Positions 19,653 to 30,743 of a stretch of 64,000 nt of DNA are shown in pieces. The stretch is taken from the NCBI GenBank assembly GCA_018136815.1, contig CM030937.1:1166253-1230252 (forward strand), given 5' to 3'. Both the position numbers and the translations under genes were made by a program. Position 1 is the first letter of the stretch. Each line of letters begins with the position of its first letter. Origin of the DNA: Isochrysis galbana. Lineage: Eukaryota; Haptophyta; Isochrysidales; Isochrysidaceae. The notes under the pieces are model-generated. The model made no database searches. It was not told the origin of the DNA and saw only the letters and a program-made list of their open reading frames with translations.

Positions 19653-20587
19653 TGTTGTTTCAGGCCTTTTGGCATGAATATTTCGGCGCACGAGTACGAG
19701 CCGTCTTCGCTACATGCCGTCTTCTATGTTCGCCGTGGTCGCGCAAGGCGTGCAGATTCGGATTCTCCCTGGGCTCAAGTCCAGGTTCGCCGATTTTCAT
19801 CTCGAAATTCGAGGACTTGAGTTTTATTTTTACGGTTACGGTAATTGTTCACGCGTCTAAGTTAAGAAATGCAGGTAACAGATAACAGAACTGGGCCCCT
19901 CTGCATTCCCTCCCTGTGGAAATCAAAGCCGCAGCTTGGATTGTAACGAGATGAGCGAGATGTAACGAGATGGCCTGATGGCCCGACGACGAGATGAACG
20001 AGATGGCCTTGATGGCCCGACGAGATGAACGAGATGGCCCTGGGGCCCGACGAGATGAACGAGATTTTCGGGTAACGGAACTGGACGAGGAGTTTCCCCA
20101 CTAAGCTTGGTCGTAATGCGGTGAAACCGTTTTTCGAGACAAGCGGGAAACCGGGGCGGAAGGAACTGGCAAGGAAGCTGGCAGGAAGGCAGAGGAAATG
20201 TCTTGGCAAGGCGACGGAGGCAGGATTTTAACGGTAGACGGAGTGCAGAATTTTTTAATGGTAGAAGAAGAGTGCGGAATTTAACTGTAGAAGAAGAGCG
20301 GAGAGGAGAAGGAGCGGGGCTCGAACTGCAGAGCGCTCCGTCCGGACTCGAACTCGCGACCCAGAGCAAAAGGTTGGTGGAGGCGGTGGGTTGAACCACT
20401 ATGCCACGCGAGAGTTTACGTAGCCATAGGGCCGATGGGAAGGGCTGAGAACCGCCCTATATACTCTGGGTTTTTGTCTCTTCTTTTTCACTTTTCTTCT
20501 TCTTTCTTCCTCTGTTTCTTTTTACTGTTTACTGTTTCTCTTTTTACTGTTATTTCTTTTTGCCTCTGAGACATCGCGAATGCGACA
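19653..20587 (-). mobile_element. LTR (minus strand) with adjoining purine tract
   Basis: On the minus strand it begins tgtcgcattcgcgatgtctc, directly after a G-rich tract (complement of the C-run from 20588), and ends gcctgaaacaaca: a TG...CA LTR of about 935 bp with a polypurine tract. Its inner 230 bp align inversely with 55850-56049 (aacctggacttgag, gaatccgaatctg). Positions 19940-20060 hold repeats of cgagatgaacgagatggcc. Positions 20330-20410 carry tRNA-like promoter boxes on the minus strand. No internal coding region survives next to it. Confidence 0.55.
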
Positions 20588-21081
20588 CTCCCCCCCCCCC
20601 CTTCTGCATTTCACCCCCCTCTGCCTCTGCAGTTCCTCCCCCCCTCCGCAGTTCCCCCCCCCCCCCCTCCGCAGCTCCCCCCTCCTCCGCAGTTTCCTGT
20701 GTTTCCCCGGCCAAGCCGGGAAAAATACGTGAATGTGGGAGGGAGTTGGGTCAATGTTGTGGTTTCCGGGAAGGAGCGAGCGGGCGGAGTGAGGGGAGAA
20801 AAGGGCGTTGTCGGATAGGAAGTAGTGTCTACTGGCCCGATGATAGGTGTTAGCCCTGAATCTTCAGATGTTTTTTTTTCGTTGCCGATGAGGCACGGTC
20901 CTTCAGCACTAGGAGTAAGCCACGACAACAAGAAAGCTCTAAGAGGAACTCGACCTTCAATCACTGCACCCGCCACCCGCCCACTCTCGCCTTATAATGT
21001 TACCTTGTAGTACGAGTACAAGCCAATCACGCGTGATCGGCCGCCCGATTTGCTGCGCCACCGTAGCGGGCGCGCCGCCGC
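20588..21081. other. Low-complexity region upstream of the PLA2-like gene
   Basis: Positions 20588-20700 hold C-runs and ctccgcag(t/c)tcccc repeats. A LINE-type 3' terminus (gttagccctgaatcttcaga, then tgt and a T-run) lies at 20845-20880 on the plus strand as an isolated tail. No gene is seen. Confidence 0.5.
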
Positions 21082-22209
21082 ATGATCACGCCCCGCACCG
21101 CGCCGGTCGAGCGAGCGTGGGGCGCGCGGCGCGCGAGTTACGCCGTGGCCCTCGCGCTCGTCGGCACGCTTGGCTTCCTCACGTTCCAGCAGGTCGGCTC
21201 TCACGCGCGCGTGAGGGCCGACAATGAGCCTACCGAAGGGCGAGAGAAGACCAGCTTCGCCACCTGGGCGTGGACTGGTCTGAGCACTGGGTGGCGGTAC
21301 ACCAGCCTGACCTCGAGGACCGCCGTCGACCTCGTCATTGACCCATCCTTCAACCTGGAGCGCGTGTGGAACGATTACGGCAATGCCACGGCTGAGACCC
21401 AGAATCTGGTGAGTATGTCCCCTTTTTCCTGGCAGCATTCCGTAGATGCCACCCCCACCTGCTGAGCCCTTCCTGACCCGAATTCGACATAGGCGAAATC
21501 AGTCGCAGTACACGGCCTCATTGACTTCCACGTCTGCGGGAACTTTTGCGGTCCGGGCTGGTGCAACAATTACTGGCAATCAGAATGGGACTCGGCAGAA
21601 TTTCCGTGCGGTCCCAGTTACATGGAGCCCCAACAAGACCCGATCACAGGCCAGCCTTCTTGCGCGGACTCATGCTGCCGTGAACACGATCGATGCTGCT
21701 CAATTGGCGGGGCCGACATCCCCACTGAGTTGCTAAGCACGCGTGAATGTAACCGAGACATGATAAGATGCCTTAGCAATTGCAACGCGGTGAGCGCGGG
21801 CTGCACACAAGGCACTCTCATTATCCCTCCTGCCATGATCTTGGCTGCGATGGGCTTGGTTGAGAACTGGTGCTGTGGCATGCCATGCCCAAGCCTGAGC
21901 ATCGAGGATGCCAGTCAAGTTGCGGGCACACTGCCGGATATTCAAGAGGATAAAGAAAGCGCCACCACACCTAGCGACGACGTTGCAATGAATACCGTAG
22001 TTACTACGCCAAAGCCAACACCTGCGTCAGCGCCTAAGATGTATTCCGTCCACTGCGATAGTGCGCACAAAGCGAGTTTACGGTGTGCTCCTCCCGCCTT
22101 TCCCCACTTAATGAGCAAGCGCGGCTGCTCATGGACTTTCATGGAGCCTTGTCTTGAGTGTTGCACTCGTACAAGGTTGTCAACAGGACCTATGCACACG
22201 TTGGGGTGA
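21082..22209 (+). CDS. Secreted or membrane-anchored phospholipase A2-like protein
   Basis: There are two exons, 21082-21408 and 21493-22209, giving 347 residues. The 84-bp intron has CTG|GTGAGT and CATAG|GCG boundaries in phase 0. Near the N-terminus is a hydrophobic helix (YAVALALVGTLGFLTF), a signal anchor or signal peptide. Exon 2 opens VAVHGLIDFHVCGNFCGPGW, resembling the Cys-rich calcium loop. The PLA2 signature CCREHDRCC, with its His-Asp pair, is near residues 170-178. Many cysteines follow (CNRDMIRCLSNCN, ENWCCGMPC, CLECC), as in disulfide-rich secreted PLA2s. The function would be hydrolysis of the sn-2 ester of phospholipids with Ca2+. The tail of about 100 residues after the catalytic part is Thr/Pro-rich and then Cys-rich, and unlike the family. 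Confidence 0.75.
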
Positions 22210-22448
22210 TAGGATGGCATCAATGGCAATGTTGCCGCATTCCTGTAATTGGCACTAGAAGAGGGAGGTCGAAATCTCATTCGCCCCACTAGCACACCTT
22301 CGTTGCCACGTGACCGGCTGACGCCTGATGCTGTTGACAACAATCTAGACATGTTAAGCATACCGTGGAACGATGTATTGAGGCATGCATACGTGATTCA
22401 CTAACACTAGATTGATGATTGATGCATGCCTTACATGGCTTACCTGAC

Positions 22449-23418
22449 AACCTACTTTTATAAGTGGGGGTCAATGGGGGCCTCGCGCCCCCCTCTCTCC
22501 ATCGCGGACACCCCCCGGGGTGGGCCCGTACATTCAACCTCAGCCCCTGCCCTCTGGCAGGGGCTGGGCAATCATCATTCTGGCCCAGACCCCTAGTGGG
22601 CGCGGGCCGCGAGCTGCACTCCCAGGCCCGCATGGGCCAGCTCTCGTACTGACTCCCCCCCCCCATCCCTGGTCGCTAGGCAGACAAGGGACTCAGGGCG
22701 GCACCCAAGGCGCTAGCGAGGCGAGCGAGGGAGAGGCACGGGGGGCCAGGGGCCAGGGGCTGAGCCCCAGCCTCCACTGCCCCCTGAGCTGCCCCTGCTG
22801 GCCCTCTGGACGCCCCTGAAGGACCTCTGAGAGCAGGCCATGGCGCGCCGCATGGCGACGCGCCGCAGCGACCGGGGCGGAAGAGAATGGAACGAGGGAG
22901 AGGGGGGGATTTGCACCCCCCCCGATGGAGTGTGGTGAGAAACGAGACCCGTTTGCATTAGCAAACGGGCGGAGGGGGGCGGCTGGCGGCAGGAGGGAGA
23001 TGAGAAGGGAGCGGCTCAAGACGTCTTGGGATACACCTGTGGCAGGTATCCTCGGGGCGCAGTTGCTTATTTCTCGAGAACCGCTCGCGGCGTGGGCTGG
23101 TAAGGGCCGTTCTTCTTCTTTGACGAGAGGTTCCTCCCCCTCCCCCCCCCCCCCGGTGCTTTTTCCCGGAGACCGGAGAGTCGCCCGACGTAGGTCGGTC
23201 CGCCTCAATGGGTTTTCCCTCATTTTAACTTGTGGGGAGTTAGAATGGGAGCCGGGGGCATGCGAGGGGGGAGATTTGGAGGGGTGCATAGGTGTATGTA
23301 TCTGTGTCAACAGCACGCGCCAAGGTGTACGGGCAGGTGCGCTGAGGGCTGTCGTGTTAGTACCGGGCTAGTGAGAGTAGTGGTACTAGTACTAATGCGC
23401 AGTTAGATTATTATTATA
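22449..23418 (+). mobile_element. SINE-like element, full length, plus strand
   Basis: It starts aacctacttttataagtggg and ends gcgcagttagattattatta. It is collinear with the copy at 17756-18693. The conserved hairpin at 22541-22566 has an 11-bp stem (cagcccctgcc/ggcaggggctg) and a 4-base loop. A second short dyad (gtttgc..gcaaac) lies at 22958-22975. No clear target-site duplication is seen. Confidence 0.85.
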
Positions 23419-23555
23419 GATGTTACCCCCGAGCAGCCAACGCCCCCCAGGAGCTATCGGGGGCCCCCGAGAGCTATCGCTATCGGGGGGAAATTTTCTC
23501 CCGATCGCCAACAGCCCCACCGAGAGCTATCGGGGGACCGAGAAAATCCCGCGAG

Positions 23556-23661
23556 GCTTTTGACCGAGAACGAGAGAAAGCAGAGAATTATAACGATAAA
23601 TACCGAACGACGAAAAGAGGAGAGAAGCCTAATTAATGAGTGTCGATTCGCGAATGCGACA
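23556..23661 (-). repeat. LTR terminal relic, minus orientation
   Basis: It aligns with 7763-7857 and on the minus strand starts tgtcgcattcgcgaatcgac. The preceding 23420-23555 contain four repeats of gagctatcggggg. Confidence 0.6.
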
Positions 23662-24998
23662 CGGCTCCGCGGTCTACGGCTCTCTCTGACTTCATGTCAA
23701 GTATTGCCAAGACCTGCTTGGAGTGCGCCTTGGCTGCGCGAACTCCGCGTGCCAGGAGCGCTTTTGTTGCGCTATCGCGCGTCATTGGCAGTATGGGTTA
23801 ATTCCCAATACCGCCACGACGAGGCCCGTCCTGAGGCCGCCCACGGGTCTCGCCTCATCGATCAGCGCCGGATTGGCACTGTTAGAGAGAGGATGGCCGC
23901 GAAGGCAGCCTCAACCTCAACGCGGAACGCGGAGGCTCGTCAGCCACGCGTGGACGGCCGCACCGGTGAGTGAGCTGATCCTATAGTTCTCGATGCCGAC
24001 TTCGAGAGGGGGCGAATCCTCCGAGGGGCGGGTCGGGATGGTCGGGGTGGGGCCCCTGGTAGCCAGGGTAGCCGCGTGCGCGCGCCGTGAGGAGCTGGGT
24101 GTGCTGCGCGGGCAATGATGCCGGAGGATCAGGATCAGGGGGTGGTCGGACTGTCGGCAGCCCGACACGGCGCTGCATCGGGCGGGAATCAAATGCCGAA
24201 TGTAGCTTAGATATAAAGGAACCGATCCCCCTGCGGGCGCGACCGCAAATTCTTTACGGGTAGAGCGGCTCTCTAGCTCTAGAGCGTGAGCGCGCGTGGC
24301 TGAAAGGGGGGGGAGGGGGCAGGGGGGGCGAATCGCACCATTTCTTGGTGAAGATTTTCGTAGCGTCAGGTAGCCCCCCCCCCCCCCCCCCGAGCTTTTT
24401 TATTGGGCATCGCGCCACGGTCAAGAAATGCAGCCCAGCCCTTACTAAGTAGTTAAAATGCCTCTGTTCGACCTCCCAAAAGGTGTTGGTGTTGCACCGT
24501 GCACCGTACGTTGCACCCTTGCGCGTCGTCGAACGCGCTAGTGGGGTAGAGAGTAGAGATTGAAGTGGTCTCTCGGCGGGGGTACCACGTTGAGAATTGT
24601 AGTCTTGTAGAGCATTTCGCTGGCTACCATCCCTAGCCTCATACACCGGACGAGCCACGCACCAACCGCGCACACACCCCCTCGCGGGGGAGGGGCTCCG
24701 TTGCCGTCGAGGGGTAAGAACCACAGCACTAAGGTTATACTCGCACAACAAGAAAAACTCTGACGGGATACCATACTTTATTCTTTATTCACACAAGAGT
24801 CAAGAGTCAAAAGCCAAAACAATTATTATCATCCCTCCTACTTTAGTTTACCCGCTCCTCGGTACAAAGAAAGATCTCCGAGCCCCTGCGGAAGCCTCCC
24901 CCCCCCCCTTCTCCCCCCCTCTCTCCCCCTTTCCCCCTCCCTTCCCCTCTTCCGCCCCGCCCCCCTGCCCCCCCCCCCCCCGCGCGCCACCTCCTCCC
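23662..24998. other. Gene-free, probable old retroelement sequence
   Basis: No supportable gene is seen. Positions 24540-24600 share a segment of about 60 bp with 4163-4230 (ggcgggggtaccac core). Long C-runs occur at 24375-24392 and 24960-24980, the latter just before the WDR54-like start codon. Confidence 0.4.
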
Positions 24999-26267
24999 AT
25001 GGCGACACCCTTCACTCGGACGACCACGCGCGTCTCGGCGAGCCTCGTCTTCAATAATCTGACTTGCAACTCGACAGACCTCGCTTACGCCCACGGCAAT
25101 GCCGCCGTCCTCGTCCCCAACGGCGCCACCTCAGCAATCGGCACCTCAGTCGTGCCGGTGATCATCGACACCCACTCGCCTGTCAGCCAAGTCCGCTTCC
25201 TCCAGCCGCCACTCTCGCCCAAGCCGATACTCGCGGTGCTCACACACAAGCATGGTCTCCTCTACTCCGCAGACGGAACCCAGTGCCTCCACACGGTCGC
25301 ACTACCCAAGAGCCTGCCGCTCGGCTCATACATGCGTGGAGTCTGCGCGTGCAAGGTGGGTGACACGTCCTTCATCTTTCTCGGGACCTCGGGTAACGGC
25401 GATCTCATTTGTCTTGATGCCATCAGCTTGCGCTCGGCGAAGGAGTACCCCAATCTGTGCACTGGCGCAGTGTCCGACCTCGATGGCAGCGACGGCGGTG
25501 TACTAGCGGCAGCTGCAGCCAGCAATGCAGTCAATGGCATGAGTGAGGTTGTCATCATGAGGGTCGGGCCTAATGGCATGCCCACCGTGTCGGCACGTCT
25601 CCCGGAGGAGGCTCCCGGGCTTTGCACCTCGCTGCGGATTCTTGACGGGTCGCTGTACTGCGCCTACTCGACGGGTCACGTTCGCCTCTTCGACCTTTCC
25701 ACACAAATGTGTACAACTGTGATCACGGCACATGCGCGATGGATCAATGCACTGGAGGTACTCCCAGATCCTGAGGCATTGAGCCGCCATTCCCGTTGGC
25801 CATGCTCGTTCTTGTCAGCAATGGGCCCCGGCAGCAGGCAACCCGTGACTGAGCTACCTCACGGTGTTTCATTTCCGTTGTTCGGTCCTGCCGAGGGGAG
25901 AAAAAGGATGGTCTTGCGATGTTCATTGCACCAAAGATGGTGTGGTACCTAGTCTCTCGTACCTGGGCTGGGGCAATGAACGTCCAGCCGTCACCTTAAC
26001 CCGATAGTTACCCAACGCCAGTATTCACGAAGATCGCCCCACCACTGTCAGGTGAATCAGTCAAAGGGCCTGTTCGCATGCGCGGCAGAAGATGGTCACG
26101 TCTCAGTATGGCGTGCGTTGGGCGGTGGCAAGGTAGAGCACCACAAGTACCTTTCGCTGGAGGATTCACAAATGACGGGCGTCGCCTTTGTTGGCGCGAC
26201 GTCGGGCTCCTTGGTTGCAGCGACTGCTTACGATTATGACGCGGTCGTCGTTTGGAGTACCAACTGA
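24999..26267 (+). CDS. WDR54: WDR54-like beta-propeller protein
   Basis: There are two exons, 24999-25757 and 26052-26267, giving 324 residues. The intron is 294 bp, with GAG|GTACTC and CTGTCAG|GTG boundaries in phase 0. The joined protein has degenerate WD blades: VRFLQPPLSPKPILAVLTHK, CAYSTGHVRLFDLSTQ, ITAHARWINALE joined to VNQSKGLFACAAEDGHVSVW. The end HHKYLSLEDSQMTGVAFVG and ATAYDYDAVVVWSTN resembles the C-terminus of animal WDR54 as I remember it. The family is a scaffold with no known enzymatic activity. If the intron is retained, the frame runs on to a stop at 25952, losing the last blade. The gene converges on the minus-strand lipase. Confidence 0.72.
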
Positions 26268-26979
26268 TAGACAACGGGCGAGGAAGCACGCCGGATGGGA
26301 ATGCCATGCGACATGTGCCCTCGCACTCGCGCTTCCACGCGCATTTGATTTCTTCGTACAGAGGTCTTCACTACGTCCGGGGAGATGTCTTTCATTGCGT
26401 AGCGTCGATCGAGGGTGTTGTGCGTGGCTGCGTGCTAGAAGAAAACTTCAATGCCGCGCGGACGCGCCAACGCCGAGAACGACGGGAAGCAAGGGGGTAT
26501 GAGGCAATGGCGTAGCTTCCCTTGCCAGTGTCCTGTGTCTATTGGCCTACGCGGGCCGCCATAGCCATGACCAACCACGTAAAGCGTGTGCCGTCGCGTT
26601 TGTTGCATGAGGTGTGTTTGGTGTTTGCACCCGTCCCTTGTGCGCAAAGTTTTGCATATGCACTCAGTAGCGCGTTGATCGGGCGGCACGGCCGCCCGTG
26701 GCTCGTGCGCACCTGGGATGTCGTGGTGCCGTTTCCCTTTCGCAGGCGCGGCGTCGGCCATGGGCCGATCGTCCTTAGCGGCAGGGAGCGGCGCGCGCTC
26801 CATGACCATATCGCCGCTCTTCACCTTAAAATATAGTTACTAGCTTTCAGCTTTCAGTGCATGCCGATAGCAAAGTGCGGGGCGCGTGCGGTAGCAACGC
26901 TCCAGCTTGCAAAGCGCCCCCCCCAAGCTCTAAGGACTATGGAATTGTGCACACGGTCCAGAATGGTTCAGAATGGTCG
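26268..26979. other. Convergent intergenic region
   Basis: Open frames exist on both strands (26522-26836 plus, 26435-26824 minus), but neither has a recognisable motif and they overlap antisense. I do not call a gene. The 3' ends of the WDR54-like gene and the lipase gene face each other here. Confidence 0.4.
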
Positions 26980-29931
26980 TCACTCTTGACTGCAACTATT
27001 TGCTGCTCTCGCTCTTGCCGGTCCGGGCCCCAGCTTGACCTCGGCTTGGGAGCCTTGGATGTTGTCATGACCACTACTATCATCACCCAAGGCCTGAAGG
27101 ATCAGCTCCTTGTGTTGCAGAAGCGTCCACCCAGTGAGTTGGTGTAGGGCAGATGCTTGCTCTGCCGGAAGCTGAAGTCGGAAGAGGGGGTACTGCGGGA
27201 AGCCATCGAGCCGACTCTTATCCTCGCCCGCCGCCTTATCAGGACGCCGCGCACGCCCGACAAAGGCGTTGGCAGCCGCAGATGCGAGCACTTCTCGCGT
27301 GCTCGCCGTAGATGCCTGAATGGCGCCGGTTGCACCCGGCCCGCCATCAGGTAGGCCTCGCCGAACTTCTTGTGGAAGCGCGGACTCCCATAAATGTGCC
27401 CGTGTGAGGTATGCCCAAGTGATGGTGAAGTTGAGCCCGGCGGGAATGCCCCACCAGTCGTTAGCTACGGTAGTCAGCTTTGTATTCGCAACAGCTCCAT
27501 GGCCAAGGGCTTGAGACACCTATGGGGCAGGAGGGGCACAGCTTGTCGACACAAATTCGTGTCGAGATGATGATGAAGTGTCGGCTTTCTTCTGTCCGCT
27601 CGCACACATCGTTCTCAAGATAGCATCGCTTGCGAAGGCTCAAGGAGAGCGCCACCGCGGAGAGAGAGGTCAAGGCTGCGCCGCTGGTGAGCTCGCCCGA
27701 GCCGCCGCGCCGTATCTTCTTCCCGGGACAGCAGAAGGTCTGCTCACCTGGAGTGCATCGATGAGTGGTGCGAAGCTCTCACTCTCAAAGACATGGTTCC
27801 TCTCCGTCCACTTTGTCGCTGAGGCCTTTACCCGAATCCCAAACAAAGGCGGCATGTCATCTGAGAAGGACGAAGGTGGAGGCTCCACATATGGATCCCA
27901 TGCTTCACGAGGGGGCAGGTCATCGCCGATGTTGAGGCATACGAGGATTCTCGGCACACGCCTCTGGAGCAAGCCGATGAGAGGAAAGTTGGTGATGGAG
28001 CCACCGTCGCCGAGTAGCATGGGAACACCATGTGCAGATGGTGGAGCATCCTCTCGACGCTGTCGTAGCCGACTGTAGAATGGGCGCCAAAGGGGATGCT
28101 TAATAGGCCGTTGTTGCCTGCCCTTACGCCTCGCACGGAAGTGGAAGCGCGGAGGGAAAGCCAGCAACCCGCTCGCTCTTTGCAAGCGCGATTCCACCGC
28201 CTCGCGTGGCAAAGAGCCGTTTGCAGAGTCCGCAGCTTGCTGAGGCAGAGCGTCCTGTTCCCCTAGGCGCGCGCTTTCCCGCCGTTGACCAAGGGCTGCG
28301 CTTGGCCTGGATGTCAAAGGTGACCAATAATTGACAACGCACCCGCCTAGCAATGGGGCAAGCGGACGAGCGACTCGGCACGGCACCCAGCCCATTGCCG
28401 AGAGCTTCTCTTCTGCAGTTTGTAGAGCTTCGGTTGCAACCGCGACCTTTTCCTGCGCAGCGTCATCCGTGCGCGTGGCGGATCTGGTCAACTCTGCTTG
28501 CCGGTGATCCATGGCTTTGACAGCTCGCGAGGTTTCTTCGACGTTTTGCACGACATGTCTCGCCGCATCACTCGTCTGCTGTGCAACTTGCGCAGCGACT
28601 TTGGCGGAGTTTGAGGCCTGGGCGCGGATATGCGCATGCTCGTCTATGGGCAACACTGGCTTGTGCACGTCCCATTCCCCATCAGCTATTTCAGTGGCCT
28701 GTTCGGTCTGCCCCCTTCTCAAGGTGAGGGAAGTGATGCTCGACCTGCTGTTGGACGACCTGCTGTTGGGCGCAGTTGTTAGCGTCGCACCGACAGCCCA
28801 CGAAGAAGAAGCCAGTGCGTCAGCCAAGGAGAAAATCCGACGGCGCAGACGGCGCAACCGTAGCATGTCCGGCGAACGGGCCTGCTCGGGTGAGCCTTGC
28901 GGCAACCTCAGGTAATCAAGTGATTGCGAGCTGATGTAGCGGTCGCTTTGAGGAGCTGGGAGAGAAGATGTCAAAATGGCTCCTTTGTCGGCTACAACTT
29001 CAGCAGCGTCTTCTTTCGCACGAAGAAGCCGATTGAGCCGCATTTGCATGGCTCGACTAATTTTCAGGCGACGAGATATGCTATGTGGCGATGGCGATCC
29101 AAATGCGAACGGTTCGACAAGCCCGCCGATTTGCTGAGTGAGGGTGCTAGAGCCAGAAGCACAAGTAAAATTGGGGGAAAGTGGCGAAGGCACGCCGATG
29201 TAAAGCGGCGACATCTCCAGCAACACGTACTGGCGCTCTTGCGGCATGAACGGCGCGTGCGACGATGGTCCGAGCATGGTTGTGCCGAGGAGCGGGAAGG
29301 GCACACGCGTGCTGCAACGTGCAAGTGGGTGGGAACGGAGCTTCGGGTTTCTCTCGAGGATATCGCTCGCAGTGGTATTGCTCCAGGTGAAGCTAGCGCC
29401 GCGAGGAACTCCACGGGGGAGCAGAATGACAATCTCGATGGCGCGTCTCCAGGCGGCGTACGGAGTGAGGCCGCTCGCCAGGCCTAACATGGCTTCTGTC
29501 AGCAGTGATCGTCGGCATACGGCGGAGATGGCGCCCTCGTTGCCCAAGTCGGCAAGGGCGGACCAGTTGCATTTGCCTGGAGGTAGCAGTCTGCCGAGCA
29601 GGTCGGCATGCACGTCAGTCTCCGAGGATGCCGATCCTTCGTCAGCCCACGGAGCGTCTGCGCCCCAGCAGTATGCCGCGACGGCCCACGCTCCACCCGA
29701 GACACCTGAAGCATATCGTAGCCGCGAGGTGAGCCCCATCTGGTGCAGTGCCGCCAGTTGACCAAGTGCTGCAACGTATGCGCGAGCGCCACCCCCGCTG
29801 AAGCAGACGGCGGAGGCGTCTCTGCTGGCGAGTTCGGGCTGACTGAGCTCCGGCCAGCCTGCCGCCACATCCCATGCGCGAGTGGAAAAGCCGCCGCTTG
29901 CGCTGGCTCTGGTGTGGCCTGCACGCACCAT
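26980..29931 (-). CDS. cPLA2/patatin-like lipase with a long coiled-coil insertion
   Basis: There are two exons, 29931-27748 and 27519-26980, giving 907 residues. The intron is 228 bp, with CAG|GTGAGC and CATAG|GTG boundaries in phase 0. The oxyanion motif SGGGARAYVAALGQL is at about residues 45-59, the nucleophile elbow GVSGGAWAV at about 77-85, and the catalytic Asp in LLGDGGSITNFPL near residue 635. This is the Ser-Asp dyad order of cPLA2/patatin lipases. Exon 2 supplies the end of the fold (VANDWWGIPAGLNFTITWAY, PQYPLFRLQL, LTGWTLLQHKELILQAL). Between elbow and Asp is a large insertion that includes an Ala/Gln-rich helix of about 70 residues (AAQVAQQTSDAARHVV...), a likely coiled coil. 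It probably acts on membrane lipids. The start codon lies at the end of a purine-rich stretch (complement of a CT-rich leader). Confidence 0.85.
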
Positions 29932-30743
29932 CGTCTTGGGGGACGGTGGCGCGGCGAGGAGGGGGGGAGCGAGAGAGCGGGACGGTGAGAGATGAGAAAG
30001 AAGAGAGAAAGAAATAGGTGAGAGATAAAAGATGCACAGGACTCAGAGAGAGACAGAAGAAGCAAGGGGGGCAGGGAGGGAGGGAGAGAAAGAATGGAAG
30101 GGAGAGAGAGGAGAGAAAGGGAGAGAAAGAAGAGAGCCCACTCTGCGGCGAGAGCCGTCCACTCCCCACGGACGCCCCCGCCCCCCCGCCCCCCCCCCCC
30201 CCCCCCCCTCCGCGGGGGGGGGACTGAAAATTCTGCCTCCAGGCGGAAGCCGAAGGGTTTTTTTTTAGTGTGGGGCGCATTTGGCGCCAAAAACGCCCTC
30301 TCTCTCTCAACGTCCCAAAAGTTCAAAAGGCTCGTGGTGTTCTATTTCTGAATACGGAGAAGAAGTACTCAAGTACTCATATGCTCATGTCAGGACAGAC
30401 TCAGACACTTGACCTCGATGAGGGAGAATTCTGTGAGTTCCATTTTTAATACAATAGGAGCACCAGCAGCAGGAGAGATGGGACCTACCCGCTCGCCCCA
30501 CAAAGAAACCACACCCTCCCTTCCCATTTGTTTCTCTCTTCCCCTCCTTAGAATCCCTCTCTCTCCGTTTCCCTCTCTCTCTCTCCCTCACTCTCCCCCC
30601 TCTTTTCTCTCTCTTCCTCTCCCTCTTCTCTCGTCATGGCGCTCAGCGCGGCGCCGCACACACCTCGCCTGAACCGGTAGAAGTGCTCGTTGAGGCAAAG
30701 GAGACGAGTTGGCGGAGCAACAAGTCGTCGAGAGCAGTGGCCG
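29932..30743. other. Divergent intergenic region, purine/pyrimidine-rich
   Basis: Positions 29960-30140 are GA-rich on the plus strand, giving a CT-rich leader for the minus-strand lipase. Positions 30530-30630 are CT-rich on the plus strand, giving the leader of the Sfi1-RCC1 gene. A C-run at 30180-30210 lies between. A short frame from the ATG at 30636 stops after 14 codons (TAG at 30678) in the same frame as the downstream gene, so it could be a leader peptide. Confidence 0.5.

Noticed and set aside
20330..20412. A functional tRNA gene
   Set aside because: The acceptor and T stems do not pair; only the promoter boxes look right.
26435..26836. Overlapping frames of 104 and 129 codons on opposite strands
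   Set aside because: Neither has a motif, both lie between converging 3' ends, and nothing favours either strand.
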